This document shows, one piece after another, positions 35,675 to 45,101 of a stretch of 64,000 nucleotides of DNA. This stretch comes from Caldovatus sediminis (lineage in GTDB: Bacteria > Pseudomonadota > Alphaproteobacteria > Acetobacterales > Acetobacteraceae): contig NZ_BMKS01000001.1 of NCBI RefSeq assembly GCF_014644455.1, positions 503,409-567,408 of the forward strand. The letters run 5' to 3'. Position numbers and translations under genes: made by a program. A model generated the notes under the pieces. The model saw nothing but the letters and a program-made list of their open reading frames with translations. It was not told the DNA's origin and searched no databases. Within the stretch, counting starts at the first letter, position 1. The number at the start of each line of letters is the position of its first letter.

Positions 35675-36670
35675 GTGCTCATCTCCGGCCCCACCCCTCC
35701 CGCCCCCGCCGCCGCAACCGGCAACGGCGCCGCGTCTTCCGCGTGGGTGCTCACCGAGGGCCACGCCGGCATGGAGGCACAGGCGCTAGGCCTCGCCGAG
35801 GCGCTCCGTCTGGTCCCGGAACCTCGGCGCCTGCGCGCGCGGTTGCCGTGGGACTGGCTGCCCGGCCGCCTCTGGCCCTCGCCGTTGCGCGGCGTCACCA
35901 CCGAGGCGGGGGCGCTGGGGCCGCCCTGGCCACGCCTCGCGGTTGGCTGCGGCAACGTGGCCGCGCCGGTCGGCGCGGCGCTGCGCCGGCGCGGCGTGCC
36001 GGCGGTGCACGTGCAGCATCCGAAGATGGACCCTGCGTCCTTCGACGTCGTGGTCGCTGCCTGCCACGACGGCCTGACCGGGCCGAACGTCGTGGTCACG
36101 CGCACCGCGCTGCACCGCGCCTCGCCCGAACGCCTCGCCGCGGCGCGCGCGGCCTGGGCGCCGCGGCTCGCCGACCTGCCGCACCCGTTGGTCGCGGTGC
36201 TGGTCGGCGGCTCGAACGGCCGCTTCCGCCTCGACGTTCCGGTCGCCACGCGGCTTGCCAACGAGCTCGGCGCAATGGCGCGGTTCGACAGGGTCGGCCT
36301 GGCCGTCACGCCGTCGCGGCGGACCGCGCCGGAGGCGGCGGCGGCACTGTCCCGGCGGCTCGCCCCGTTCGGCGCCTTCGTGTGGGGCGGTGCGGGAGCG
36401 AACCCCTACTTCGGGCTTCTCGCGCTGGCGGACGCGATCGTCGTGACCTGCGATTCGGTGTCGATGATGTCGGAGGCCGCCGCCACGACGGCACCGATCT
36501 TCATCTTCGAGCTGCCGGGGCGGTCGCGGCGCATCGGGGCCTTCATCGAGATGCTGATGCGCGAACGGCGCGCGCACCCGTTCACCGGGCGCTTCCGGAG
36601 CTGGCCGGTCGCGCCGCTCGACGACACGCCGATGGCGGCCGCCGAGGTCGCGCGGCGGCTGGGGCTGTAG
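35675..36670 (+). CDS. ELM1 / DUF1022 family protein (putative glycosyltransferase-like)
   Basis: 331-residue protein of the family named after plant ELM1 (mitochondrial fission), widespread in alphaproteobacteria and often called a nucleoside-diphosphate-sugar epimerase-like protein. Seen: W-V-L-T-E-G-H-A-G-M-E-A-Q-A-L-G-L-A near residue 23, H-V-Q-H-P-K near 115, H-D-G-L-T-G-P-N-V near 132, V-L-V-G-G-S-N-G-R-F, and V-T-C-D-S-V-S-M-M-S-E-A near 255; the last two are like nucleotide-sugar sites of GT-B enzymes. GTG start at 35675, six nt after GAGGAG. Biochemical role unproven. Followed by an unknown gene 23 nt away. Confidence 0.82.
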   Translation: MLISGPTPPAPAAATGNGAASSAWVLTEGHAGMEAQALGLAEALRLVPEPRRLRARLPWDWLPGRLWPSPLRGVTTEAGALGPPWPRLAVGCGNVAAPVGAALRRRGVPAVHVQHPKMDPASFDVVVAACHDGLTGPNVVVTRTALHRASPERLAAARAAWAPRLADLPHPLVAVLVGGSNGRFRLDVPVATRLANELGAMARFDRVGLAVTPSRRTAPEAAAALSRRLAPFGAFVWGGAGANPYFGLLALADAIVVTCDSVSMMSEAAATTAPIFIFELPGRSRRIGAFIEMLMRERRAHPFTGRFRSWPVAPLDDTPMAAAEVARRLGL

Positions 36671-36693
36671 CGTCCGCGAGCGGGGCGGGCGAG

Positions 36694-38607
36694 ATGCTGG
36701 ACATTGCCACCTTCGACGCCGCGCGCGGCGGCAACGTCCTCTACAAGGCGCTCGCGCACCCTCCGGCCGCCGAGGCGATCCGCGGCCTCTACGCCCGTCT
36801 CGCCGCCGCGGGCAGCACGGTTGCGGTCTACGATCCCGTCGGCGTCGCGGAGGCGCTGGCCCTGCTCCACCCGCTGGAGGAGGCGCTTCCGCTCGCCGGC
36901 GTGTACGTGCAGGACGTGCGCGAGGCGGGCGCGCGGCGCCTCGGCCGCATCGCCCGGCCGGTGACGGAGCTGGCGCGCTCCGGCGCGCGCGCAGTACTCG
37001 TCGCCGCTTACGATGCCGGGCGCATCGCCGCGCAGGCGGCGCCCTGGATGCCGCCGGGCGCCACCGTCGCCGCGCCCGACGATGCCGCGCTGCCGCCGGC
37101 GCTGCGGACCAATCCGCGGCGCGTGCTCGATCCGCTGAACTTCGCGACCAATTGGGCCTTCTTCCGCGACGCCGACGGCCTGTCCACGCGCCTGGTGGCG
37201 GCCAACTACTGGGCCGGCTACGGCGGGCATGGTGTGCGGCTGTGGCTGCGCCTGTTCGACGCCGGGGGGCACGCGCTGGCGACGTGGGAGGAGGCGCTGC
37301 CGAACGGGCCGGGCGGCATCGCCATCGACAGCCGGCAGGTTCGCGCGCGCTTCGGCCTGCCGGAATTCGCCGGCCACCTGTTCCTGCACGCGATCGGCAC
37401 CGCCGGGCACGACGTGGTGAAGTACGTCCTGCACGTGCTCCCGCGCCGCGACGGGGCGACGCTCTCCTGCACCCACGACGCCAACCCCTGGCCCGCCGAC
37501 CGCTACGCCGGCTTCCCCGCGCCGCGCCCGGACGAACGGGTGGTGGTCTGGCTGGAGAACGCGCATCCGGTGCCGATCCCCCGCGGCGCCATCGGGCTCG
37601 CGCGCATGGGGCGCGGTGAACCGGTGCCGCTGCGCGAGGCGGTGCCGCCGTTCGGGGTGGCCGCGCTGGACGTGGCGGAACTGCTCCCCGGGGTCGCCTG
37701 GCCGGCGCAGCTCGAGCTGTTTGCCGGACGGCACATCGTCCGCCCGCGCTACGAGGTGCTGCGGGGCGATCGCCGGCGCATCGCACACGCCAACGTCGAG
37801 CGCACGGACCTCGCGCCCGATCCGGCGATCCCCGGACTCGGCGCGCTGATGGGCCGCGGCTTCTTGCTGCCCTTCCCGGTGCTCGACCGGGAGCGCTTCC
37901 GCACCCTCGTGCAGCCGACTCCGATGGCGACCGGCCAGGCCGACCTGCCGCTCGCCATCGAGGTGTTCGCGCCCGGCGGCGCGCGGCTCGCCCGGCGCTT
38001 CCTTGGCCGGCTGCCGCGCGATCATGCGGTTGCGCTCGACCTCGACGAACTCCTCGATGAGAGCGCCCTTCGCGGCACCGGCGGCCACGCCGAACTGCTC
38101 TACGACTTCCGCGAGGGCGGCGAGGCGGACGGCTGGCTTCACGCGCTGTTCCGCTACGAGGACCGGCGGAGCGGCCACGCGGCGGAGGCGAGCTTCGGCG
38201 CGCACGTCTACAACACGATCCTCACCTACAAGGGCGAGCCGCAGTCCTACGCGGGGCCACCGCCCGGCCTATCGACCCGGCTGTTCCTGGGGCTCGGCCC
38301 AGCCGGCTACCGCAGCTTCGCGGTGCTGATCCACCCGACCTCGGTGCCTCGGACGGCACCCTCCGATACGCGGCTGCTGCTGCACGATGGGGCCGGCGCG
38401 GTGATCGCCGAGACGCGGCTCGGCATCCCCGCCTCGGGCTCGGCGGTGGTCCGGCCCGACCGGTTGTTCGCGGCTGCCGCACTCGCCCGGGCCGGCGAGC
38501 GCGGCTACGTGCTGGTCCGCGACGGCACCTGCCGCCTGTTCGGCTACCACGGCCTCCTGGACGAGGCGGGAGGCCGTTTCTCGCTCGATCACATGTTCGG
38601 CTTCTGA
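36694..38607 (+). CDS. Large protein of unknown function paired with the ELM1-type gene
   Basis: 637 residues, cytoplasmic by appearance: no signal peptide and no membrane segment. Not recognised. The first 140 residues look like an alpha/beta nucleotide- or sugar-binding fold (V-L-Y-K-A-L-A-H-P-P-A-A-E, A-V-Y-D-P-V-G, V-Y-V-Q-D-V-R). The remainder is rich in beta-prone segments with many aromatic, Gly and His residues (N-Y-W-A-G-Y-G-G-H-G, S-C-T-H-D-A-N-P-W-P-A-D-R-Y) and seems to contain two similar beta-sandwich halves. Codon use is like its neighbours, so it is a real gene. The 23-nt spacing to the ELM1-type gene implies co-expression and a shared surface-glycan or envelope role (inference). 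Start ATG 36694. Confidence 0.7.
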   Translation: MLDIATFDAARGGNVLYKALAHPPAAEAIRGLYARLAAAGSTVAVYDPVGVAEALALLHPLEEALPLAGVYVQDVREAGARRLGRIARPVTELARSGARAVLVAAYDAGRIAAQAAPWMPPGATVAAPDDAALPPALRTNPRRVLDPLNFATNWAFFRDADGLSTRLVAANYWAGYGGHGVRLWLRLFDAGGHALATWEEALPNGPGGIAIDSRQVRARFGLPEFAGHLFLHAIGTAGHDVVKYVLHVLPRRDGATLSCTHDANPWPADRYAGFPAPRPDERVVVWLENAHPVPIPRGAIGLARMGRGEPVPLREAVPPFGVAALDVAELLPGVAWPAQLELFAGRHIVRPRYEVLRGDRRRIAHANVERTDLAPDPAIPGLGALMGRGFLLPFPVLDRERFRTLVQPTPMATGQADLPLAIEVFAPGGARLARRFLGRLPRDHAVALDLDELLDESALRGTGGHAELLYDFREGGEADGWLHALFRYEDRRSGHAAEASFGAHVYNTILTYKGEPQSYAGPPPGLSTRLFLGLGPAGYRSFAVLIHPTSVPRTAPSDTRLLLHDGAGAVIAETRLGIPASGSAVVRPDRLFAAAALARAGERGYVLVRDGTCRLFGYHGLLDEAGGRFSLDHMFGF

Positions 38608-38820
38608 GCCCCATTCGGGCGGAGGCGGCGCCGCGAGATCGCTCCATTGGTGCCCGCACGGGTGAGCGTTCTGCCGCCCCTCCCGGTCCGACCGCGTGCG
38701 CGCTCCGGTTGGTCCGCCTCGTGGTCCGCGCAGCGCCGGCCCGATCCGCGAGGGGGCGTGCCAACGCCCGGATCGAACGGCGGGAAAGGCACGATTGCAG
38801 GCCGCCGTCCCGCAGTACGC

Positions 38821-38853
38821 GAAAAACGGCGCGGTCCCTCTCGGGGCCGCGCC
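38821..38853 (-). terminator. Rho-independent terminator of acnA
   Basis: On the minus strand an 11-bp stem (one G-U pair) with a 4-nt loop spans 38853-38828 and is followed directly by GTTTTTCG. It lies 25 nt past the acnA stop. This is the clearest intrinsic terminator in the window. Confidence 0.85.
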
Positions 38854-38877
38854 CCCGCAAGCTGCGCCGCAGCGCGC

Positions 38878-41577
38878 CTACGCCGCCTTCGCCATCCCGC
38901 GCAGCACGTAGTGCAGGATGCCGCCGTTCTTGTAGTACTCGACCTCGTCCGCCGTATCCACGCGGCAGAGCACCTCGGTCCGGTGCGTGCTGCCGTCGGG
39001 GCGGTGGATCACCAGCTCCAGCATCATCCGCGGCCTGAGGTTCTCGACCCCGAGCACGTCGATCACCTCCTCGCCGGTGATGCCGAGCGTCCTCCGGTCC
39101 TCGCCCGGCCTGAAGGTCAGCGGCAGCACGCCCATCCCGACCAGGTTGGAGCGGTGGATGCGCTCGAAGCTCTCGACGATCACCGCCTTGACGCCGAGCA
39201 GGAAGGTGCCCTTCGCCGCCCAGTCGCGCGAGGAGCCGGTGCCGTACTCCTTGCCGCCGATCACCACCAGCGGCACGCCCTCCTTCTTGTAGCGCATCGC
39301 CGCGTCGTAGATCGGCAGCACCTCGCCCGAGGGCAGGTGCTTCGTGTAGCCGCCCTCCACCCCCGGCACCATCTCGTTGCGGATGCGGATGTTGGCGAAG
39401 GTGCCCCGCATCATCACCTCGTGGTTGCCGCGGCGCGCGCCGTAGCTGTTGAAGTCGGCCTGGCGCACCTGGTGCTGCAGCAGGTACTCGCCCGCCGGCG
39501 AGTTCCGCCGGATCGAGCCCGCCGGCGAGATGTGGTCGGTGGTGATCGAATCGCCGAGCACGGCGAGCACCCGCGCGCCGCGGATCGGCTCGACCGGCTT
39601 CGGCTCCAGCGTCATCCCCTCGAAGTAGGGCGGGTTCTGCACGTAGGTGGAGCCGCTGTTCCAGCGGTAGGTGTCGCTCTCCGCGGCGACGCTGATCGCC
39701 TGCCACTGCGGCGGGCCCTTGAACACGTCGGCGTAGCGCCTCTGGAACATCTCGCGCGACAGCACGGAGCGGACGGTGTCGTTCACCTCCTTCTGCGTCG
39801 GCCAGACGTCCCTGAGGAACACCGGCTGCCCGTCCTTGCCGGTGCCGAGCGGCTCCGTCGTCAGGTCCTTCGTCACCGACCCCGCTAGCGCATAGGCGAC
39901 GACGAGCGGCGGCGAGGCGAGGTAGTTCGCCCGCACGTTCGGGTGCACGCGCCCCTCGAAGTTGCGGTTGCCCGAGAGCACGGCGGCGGCGACGAGCTTG
40001 TTGTTCTCGATCGCGTCCACGATCGGGTCCGGCAGCGGCCCGGAATTGCCGATGCAGGTGGTGCAGCCGTAGCCCACGGTGTTGTAGCCGATCGCGTCGA
40101 GCTCCTTCTGCAGCCCCGCCGCCTCCAGGTAGTCCGTCACCACCTGGCTGCCCGGCGCGAGCGAGGTCTTCACCCAGGGCTTCGGCCTGATGCCCTTCTC
40201 GTTCGCCTTCTTCGCCACCAGCCCCGCCGCGACCAGCACGCTCGGGTTGGAGGTGTTGGTGCAGGAGGTGATGGCGGCGATCACCACGTCGCCATGGCCG
40301 AGGTCGTAGTTCGTCCCCTCGACCGGCACCCGCTTGCCCGCCTCGTCGCCCGGCACGCCCATCGCCCCGGCGGCGAGGTCCTTGGCGAAGGAGGCGGCGA
40401 CATTGCCGAGCGCCACCCGGTCCTGCGGCCGCTTCGGCCCGGCGAGCGAGGGCTCGACGGTGGCGAGGTCGAGCTCGAGCGTGTCGGTGAACACCGGATC
40501 GGGCGAGGCGGACTCGCGCCACAGCCCCTGCGCCTTCGCGTAGGCCTCGACCAGCCGGATCCGGTGCTCCTCGCGCCCGGTCAGGCGCAGGTAGTCGAGC
40601 GTGACCCGGTCCACCGGGAAGAAGCCGCAGGTCGCGCCGTACTCGGGCGCCATGTTGCCGATCGTCGCGCGGTCGGCGAGCGGCAGGTCGTCGAGGCCGG
40701 AGCCGAAGAACTCGACGAACTTCCCGACCACGCCCTTGCGGCGCAGCATCTGCGTCACCGTCAGCACCAGGTCGGTCGCGGTGACGCCCTCGCGCAGCCT
40801 GCCGGTCAGGCGGAAGCCGATCACGTCCGGGATCAGCATGGCGATCGGCTGGCCGAGCATCGCCGCCTCCGCCTCGATGCCGCCCACCCCCCAGCCGAGC
40901 ACGCCGAGGCCGTTGACCATCGTCGTGTGGCTGTCCGTGCCGTAGCAGGAATCCGGGTAGGCGTAGCTCGTGCCGCCCTCCTGCGAGGTCCAGACCACCT
41001 GGGCGAGGAACTCCAGGTTCACCTGGTGGCAGATGCCGGTGCCCGGCGGGACGACGCGGAAGTTGTCGAAGGCGCTCTGGCCCCAGCGCAGGAACTCGTA
41101 GCGCTCCCGGTTGCGCTCGAACTCGATGTCCACGTTGCGCTTCAGCGCGTCCGGCCGCGCGTTGACGTCCACCATCACCGAGTGGTCGATGACGAGGTCC
41201 ACCGGCACCAGCGGGTTCACCCGGCGCGGATCGCCGCCGAGGCGGACGATGCCGTCGCGCATGGCGGCGAGGTCCACGACGCCGGGCACGCCGGTGAAGT
41301 CCTGCATCAGGATGCGCGCGGGGCGGAACGGCACCTCCTTCTCGGAATGCGCGCCGTCCAGCCAGCCGGCGATGGCGCGGGCGTCGTCCACGGTGTAGGA
41401 GCGCCCGTCCTCGAAGCGCAGCACGTTCTCGAGCAGCACCTTGAGGCTGTGCGGGAGGCGGGAGAGGTCGGCGCCGAGCGCCCGCCCCGCCTCGGGCAGG
41501 CTGAAGTAGTGGTACTCCTTGCCGTCCACCGTCAGGGTGCGGCGGGTCTTCAGGCTGTCCTGCCCGATCATCCGCAT
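38878..41577 (-). CDS. acnA: Aconitate hydratase A
   Basis: 899-residue monomeric aconitase of the AcnA/IRP1 type, normal length, converting citrate to isocitrate in the TCA cycle. The 4Fe-4S ligands are the cysteine in [10 protein letters not shown] near residue 438 and the two in [12 protein letters not shown] near 504-507. Other landmarks: [10 protein letters not shown] near 205, and [10 protein letters not shown] in the swivel domain near 780. Divergent from ccmA with 128 nt between, a common alphaproteobacterial arrangement. Transcript ends at the terminator 38821-38853. Confidence 0.97.
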   Translation of the reverse strand: MRMIGQDSLKTRRTLTVDGKEYHYFSLPEAGRALGADLSRLPHSLKVLLENVLRFEDGRSYTVDDARAIAGWLDGAHSEKEVPFRPARILMQDFTGVPGVVDLAAMRDGIVRLGGDPRRVNPLVPVDLVIDHSVMVDVNARPDALKRNVDIEFERNRERYEFLRWGQSAFDNFRVVPPGTGICHQVNLEFLAQVVWTSQEGGTSYAYPDSCYGTDSHTTMVNGLGVLGWGVGGIEAEAAMLGQPIAMLIPDVIGFRLTGRLREGVTATDLVLTVTQMLRRKGVVGKFVEFFGSGLDDLPLADRATIGNMAPEYGATCGFFPVDRVTLDYLRLTGREEHRIRLVEAYAKAQGLWRESASPDPVFTDTLELDLATVEPSLAGPKRPQDRVALGNVAASFAKDLAAGAMGVPGDEAGKRVPVEGTNYDLGHGDVVIAAITSCTNTSNPSVLVAAGLVAKKANEKGIRPKPWVKTSLAPGSQVVTDYLEAAGLQKELDAIGYNTVGYGCTTCIGNSGPLPDPIVDAIENNKLVAAAVLSGNRNFEGRVHPNVRANYLASPPLVVAYALAGSVTKDLTTEPLGTGKDGQPVFLRDVWPTQKEVNDTVRSVLSREMFQRRYADVFKGPPQWQAISVAAESDTYRWNSGSTYVQNPPYFEGMTLEPKPVEPIRGARVLAVLGDSITTDHISPAGSIRRNSPAGEYLLQHQVRQADFNSYGARRGNHEVMMRGTFANIRIRNEMVPGVEGGYTKHLPSGEVLPIYDAAMRYKKEGVPLVVIGGKEYGTGSSRDWAAKGTFLLGVKAVIVESFERIHRSNLVGMGVLPLTFRPGEDRRTLGITGEEVIDVLGVENLRPRMMLELVIHRPDGSTHRTEVLCRVDTADEVEYYKNGGILHYVLRGMAKAA

Positions 41578-41705
41578 GGTCGGAAAACCTCGCTGGTCGT
41601 CGGTGTCCTGCGCGCGCCCCCTACGGGACGCGAGGCAGGCGGGTTAAAGCATGGCGGGGCAGGCCGGTCCATCGGCGGACCGGACGCCGGAGGGGGCACG
41701 GGCGG

Positions 41706-42314
41706 ATGCTGGAGGCGCGGGACCTGGCCTGCGTGCGGGGCGAGCGGGGGGCGGTCTTCGCCGGCCTCTCCTTCCGCGTGCCCGCCGGCGGCGCGCTGCT
41801 CGTCACCGGCCCGAACGGCGCGGGGAAGTCGAGCCTGCTGCGCGTGCTCGCCGGGCTGCTCCCCGCGGCGGCCGGCGCGGTGCTGTGGCAGGGCGCGGAC
41901 ATCGCCGCCGACCGCGCCGCCCATGCGCGGCGGCTGCGCTACGTCGGCCATCACGATGCGCTGAAGCCCGGCCTCACGGTGCGCGAGAACCTCGGCTTCT
42001 ACGCGCGGCTCTGGGGCGGCGAGGCCGGGCCGGCGCTCGAGGCCGTGGGCCTCGCCCCGCTCGCCGACCTGCCGGTGCGGGTGCTCTCGGCCGGGCAGCG
42101 GCGGCGTCTCGCCCTGGCGCGGCTCGCGCTCGGCCTTCCCGGCGATGGCGGCGCGGCGCTGTGGCTGCTCGACGAGCCGAGCTCCGGCCTCGACGCCGCC
42201 TCGGTCGCGCGGCTCGCCGGCCTGTTCGAGCGGCACCGCGCGCGCGGCGGCCTGGTGGTGGCGGCGACGCATCTGCCGCTGCCGCTGCCGCAGGCGGCGG
42301 AGCTGCGGCTGTGA
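41706..42314 (+). CDS. ccmA: Cytochrome c biogenesis heme exporter ATP-binding protein CcmA
   Basis: 202-residue ABC ATPase, the usual short CcmA length. Walker A G-P-N-G-A-G-K-S-S near 36-44, signature L-S-A-G-Q-R-R-R-L-A near 127, Walker B W-L-L-D-E-P-S-S-G-L-D near 150. With CcmB and CcmC it drives release of heme-loaded CcmE for c-type cytochrome maturation (system I). The next gene is ccmB; the rest of the ccm genes are not in this window. Confidence 0.93.
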   Translation: MLEARDLACVRGERGAVFAGLSFRVPAGGALLVTGPNGAGKSSLLRVLAGLLPAAAGAVLWQGADIAADRAAHARRLRYVGHHDALKPGLTVRENLGFYARLWGGEAGPALEAVGLAPLADLPVRVLSAGQRRRLALARLALGLPGDGGAALWLLDEPSSGLDAASVARLAGLFERHRARGGLVVAATHLPLPLPQAAELRL

Positions 42315-42351
42315 CGCCGGCCGATGCCGCCCGCGCGCCGGGGCGGCCCGC

Positions 42352-43017
42352 GTGACGGCCTCCGCCTTCCGCGCCGTGCTCGCGCGCGAGCTGCGCCTGG
42401 CGCTGCGCCATCCGGCCGACACCCTCGCCGCGGTGCTGTTCTTCGTCCTCGTCTGCGCCCTCTTCCCCTTCGGCGTCGGCCCGGCGCCGGAGGCGCTCGC
42501 CCGCCTCGCCCCGGGCGCGCTGCTCGCCGCCGCGCTGCTCGCCGCGCTGCTGCCGCTCGACCGGCTGTTCGGCGCGGACGCGGAGGACGGCTCGCTCGAC
42601 CAGCTCCTGCTGAGCGGCCTGCCGCCGGCCGGCATCGCGGCGGCGAAGGCGCTCGGGCACTGGCTGACCACCGGCCTGCCGCTGATCGTCGCAACGCCCG
42701 TCGCCGCCGCGCTGCTCAACCTGCCCGTCGCCGCCTGGGGCGCGGCGCTGGCCGCGCTCGGCCTGGCGACGGCGATCCTGTCGCTGCTCGGCACCGCCGG
42801 CGCGGCGCTGACGCTGGGCGCGCGGCGCGGCGGGGTGCTGCTGCCGCTGCTGGTGCTGCCGCTCGCCATCCCCGCGGTGATCTTCGGCGCCGCGGCGATC
42901 GAGGCCGCGGCCGCGGCGCTCTCGCCCGCGCCCTTCCTGCTGCTGCTCGGTGCCGGCCTCTCGCTCGCCGCGCCGCTCGCCCCGCTGGCCGCGGGCGCGG
43001 CGCTGCGGGCGGAGTGA
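42352..43017 (+). CDS. ccmB: Heme exporter membrane protein CcmB
   Basis: 221-residue protein with six hydrophobic helices, matching the CcmB family. The N-terminal R-E-L-R-L-A-L-R-H-P-A-D block, then D-R-L-F-G-A-D-A-E-D-G-S-L-D-Q-L and P-L-L-V-L-P-L-A-I-P-A-V-I-F-G near 160 are typical. GTG start at 42352. It forms the CcmAB(C) complex at the inner membrane. Followed by an unrelated oxidoreductase gene, not ccmC, so the ccm operon is split in this genome. Confidence 0.92.
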   Translation: MTASAFRAVLARELRLALRHPADTLAAVLFFVLVCALFPFGVGPAPEALARLAPGALLAAALLAALLPLDRLFGADAEDGSLDQLLLSGLPPAGIAAAKALGHWLTTGLPLIVATPVAAALLNLPVAAWGAALAALGLATAILSLLGTAGAALTLGARRGGVLLPLLVLPLAIPAVIFGAAAIEAAAAALSPAPFLLLLGAGLSLAAPLAPLAAGAALRAE

Positions 43018-43114
43018 GCGCCCGCGGCCCGCCTCCCCCCTGGCCGCCCGCTCCGCGCGGGCCGATGATCGGGCGGCGCCGGCCGCCCCGGCGCGCCGCG
43101 GAGGGAGCCCCAGG

Positions 43115-44104
43115 ATGAAGCTCGGCCTGTTCCTCAACACCCAGTTCCCCGCCGGCGACGACCTCGCCGCCCGCCTGCCCGAGCTGACCGAGCAGGTGCG
43201 CACCGCCCGGCGGTCCGGCTACGCCTCGCTCTGGGTGCCGGACCACTACCTGATCGGCCCGGTGCAGATGCCGCAGCCCATGCCGGTGCTCGCCTGGATG
43301 CTGCGCGAGGCGGAGGGGATGGTCGTCGGCCCCAACATCCGCATCCTCCCCCTGCTCAACCCGGTGATGGTGGCGGAGGAGGCGGCGACCCTCGACCTGC
43401 TCTCCGGCGGCCGCTACGTCCTCGGCGTCGGGCTCGGCTACCGCGAGACCGAGTTCACCGCCTTCGGCGTGCCGATCAGGGAGCGCGCGCCGCGCCTCGT
43501 CGAGAGCATCGGCCTGATCCGCCGCCTCTTCGCCGAGGAGCGGGTGACCCACCGCGGCCGCTTCTACACGGTGGAGGAGGCGAGCCTCAGCGCCCGGCCG
43601 GTGCAGCCCGGCGGCCCGCCGATCTACGTCGCCGCCATGGCCGAGCCCGCGGTGCGCCGCGCCGCCCGCCTCGGCGACGCCTGGCTGATGGTCAACACCG
43701 TCTCCCTGCCGACCGCGGCGGCGCAGATGAGGATCTACCGCGAGGAACTGGCCGCCGCCGGCCGCACCCCGCGCGAGTACCCGCTGACGCGCGAGTGCTA
43801 CATCGGCACCTCGCACGCCACGGCCTTCGAGGAGTGCCGCAGCGCACTGCACTACAAGTACAGCGCCTACGCCTCCTGGGGCGTCGGCCGCCAGGCGAAC
43901 GACGAGGCGGCCTTCGGCATGCCCTTCGAGCGGTTCGCGCGCGACCGCTTCCTGATCGGCGACAGGGTCTCGGTGAAGGAGGAGATCGCCCGCTACCGCG
44001 AGGCGCTCGGCGTGGACCACCTGATCCTGCGCGTGCAGTGGCCCGGCCTGCCGCAGGAGCGGGCGCTGCATACCATCCGCGCCCTGGCCGAGATCCTCGC
44101 CTGA
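43115..44104 (+). CDS. LLM-class flavin-dependent oxidoreductase
   Basis: 329-residue luciferase-like TIM-barrel protein. Seen: the N-terminal beta strand K-L-G-L-F-L-N near residue 2, S-L-W-V-P-D-H-Y near 41, G-P-N-I-R-I-L-P-L near 73, and [16 protein letters not shown] near 93. Such enzymes use FMNH2 or F420; alphaproteobacterial members are usually FMNH2 monooxygenases of unknown substrate. ATG at 43115, well placed after GGAGGGAG. Lies between ccmB and fdxA with no obvious functional tie. Confidence 0.88.
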   Translation: MKLGLFLNTQFPAGDDLAARLPELTEQVRTARRSGYASLWVPDHYLIGPVQMPQPMPVLAWMLREAEGMVVGPNIRILPLLNPVMVAEEAATLDLLSGGRYVLGVGLGYRETEFTAFGVPIRERAPRLVESIGLIRRLFAEERVTHRGRFYTVEEASLSARPVQPGGPPIYVAAMAEPAVRRAARLGDAWLMVNTVSLPTAAAQMRIYREELAAAGRTPREYPLTRECYIGTSHATAFEECRSALHYKYSAYASWGVGRQANDEAAFGMPFERFARDRFLIGDRVSVKEEIARYREALGVDHLILRVQWPGLPQERALHTIRALAEILA

Positions 44105-44297
44105 CGCCCCGGCGCCGCGCCTCCCCGCGCGCATCCCGGCCCTGCGCCGGCGGCGCCTTGCCAGCAGCGGGCGCGCGGTCCATGTCTCGCGCGCCCGCCC
44201 GCGCCATGCCGCCGAATCGGCCGAGGCGGGGATGCGCTGCCGGGCCGCCGCGCCCTGCGCACATCGGGGAACCGGCGATCCCAGGAGACTCCGGCAC

Positions 44298-44630
44298 GTG
44301 ACCTACGTCGTCACCGAGAACTGCATCAAGTGCAAGTACATGGACTGCGTCGAGGTGTGTCCCGTCGACTGCTTCTACGTCGGCGAGAACATGCTGGTCA
44401 TCCATCCCGACGAGTGCATCGACTGCGGCGTGTGCGAGCCGGAATGCCCCGCCGAGGCGATCGTGCCGGACAGCGACGACAAGGCCGCCGAGTGGGTGGA
44501 GCTCAACCGCACCTACGCGATGCAGTGGCCGAACATCACGCGCAAGGGCGAGCCGCCGCCGGACGCCGACGAGTGGAAGGACAAGCCCGGCAAGCGGGCC
44601 CTGTTCAGCCCCAACCCGGGCGTCGGCTGA
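44298..44630 (+). CDS. fdxA: Seven-iron ferredoxin FdxA (3Fe-4S and 4Fe-4S)
   Basis: 110 residues. Cysteines at 9, 12, 17, 21, 25, 40, 43, 46 and 50 match, with an offset of one, the pattern of Azotobacter ferredoxin I: C9, C17 and C50 for the 3Fe-4S cluster and C21, C40, C43 and C46 for the 4Fe-4S cluster. The C-terminal [10 protein letters not shown] tail is typical. GTG start after CAGGAG. Low-potential electron carrier in the cytoplasm. fdxA next to carD is a conserved alphaproteobacterial pair. Confidence 0.96.
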   Translation: MTYVVTENCIKCKYMDCVEVCPVDCFYVGENMLVIHPDECIDCGVCEPECPAEAIVPDSDDKAAEWVELNRTYAMQWPNITRKGEPPPDADEWKDKPGKRALFSPNPGVG

Positions 44631-44662
44631 GCAGGCCAGGCGGCCGCGCCCCGGTCCCGCGC

Positions 44663-44690
44663 GCCGACCCATGCCATGGCATGGGTCGGC
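44663..44690. terminator. Perfect 28-nt palindrome after fdxA
   Basis: A perfect self-complementary sequence of 28 nt centred on ccatgg, beginning 32 nt after the fdxA stop. It would form a strong hairpin in either strand. No T-run follows, so it is either a weak or Rho-assisted terminator, an mRNA 3' stabiliser, or a protein-binding site. Confidence 0.5.
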
Positions 44691-45101
44691 CCTCGCCGAG
44701 CGATCGCGTGAGGACCGGGGCTCATCGCGTCACGCGGGAGGCGCCCTTCGGCGGCCCAGGGGTGGGGGATGACGGGCACCTCATTTTCTGTTACAGTTTC
44801 AAAGACATGACGGGCCTTCCCAGAAGGGGAAGGTGAGCGGGACCGAGGGGGATGCCCTGGATGGAGCGGTGACGAGGGAGGCGAGGACCCCAGGGCGGGA
44901 CGGCCGAGGCAAGCGCCGGGTCGGCGCTGAAATGCGCGCGCTTCGATCCCACATTTCATCGCAATGTGGGGCGGCGCGCCGGAGCGACCGCCAGGCGGGA
45001 TCCCCGAAGGGGACGCCCTCGATGCGCCGCGCCTTGTCCCGGTCGGTCGCGCGGACGCGGGACCGGCGTCCCACGCGCAGCGGTGAGGAGATGACCCGTT
45101 C
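44691..45101. promoter_or_regulatory. Hairpin-rich region upstream of carD
   Basis: About 410 nt without a gene. Three exact hairpins: ccttccc/gggaagg at 44815-44833, cccacatt/aatgtggg with a 7-nt loop at 44948-44970, and tcccc-gaa-gggga at 45001-45013. A less GC-rich patch (44780-44810, cattttctgttacagtttc) is the most likely promoter place. If transcription starts there, carD would have a 300-nt structured leader. Confidence 0.5.
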
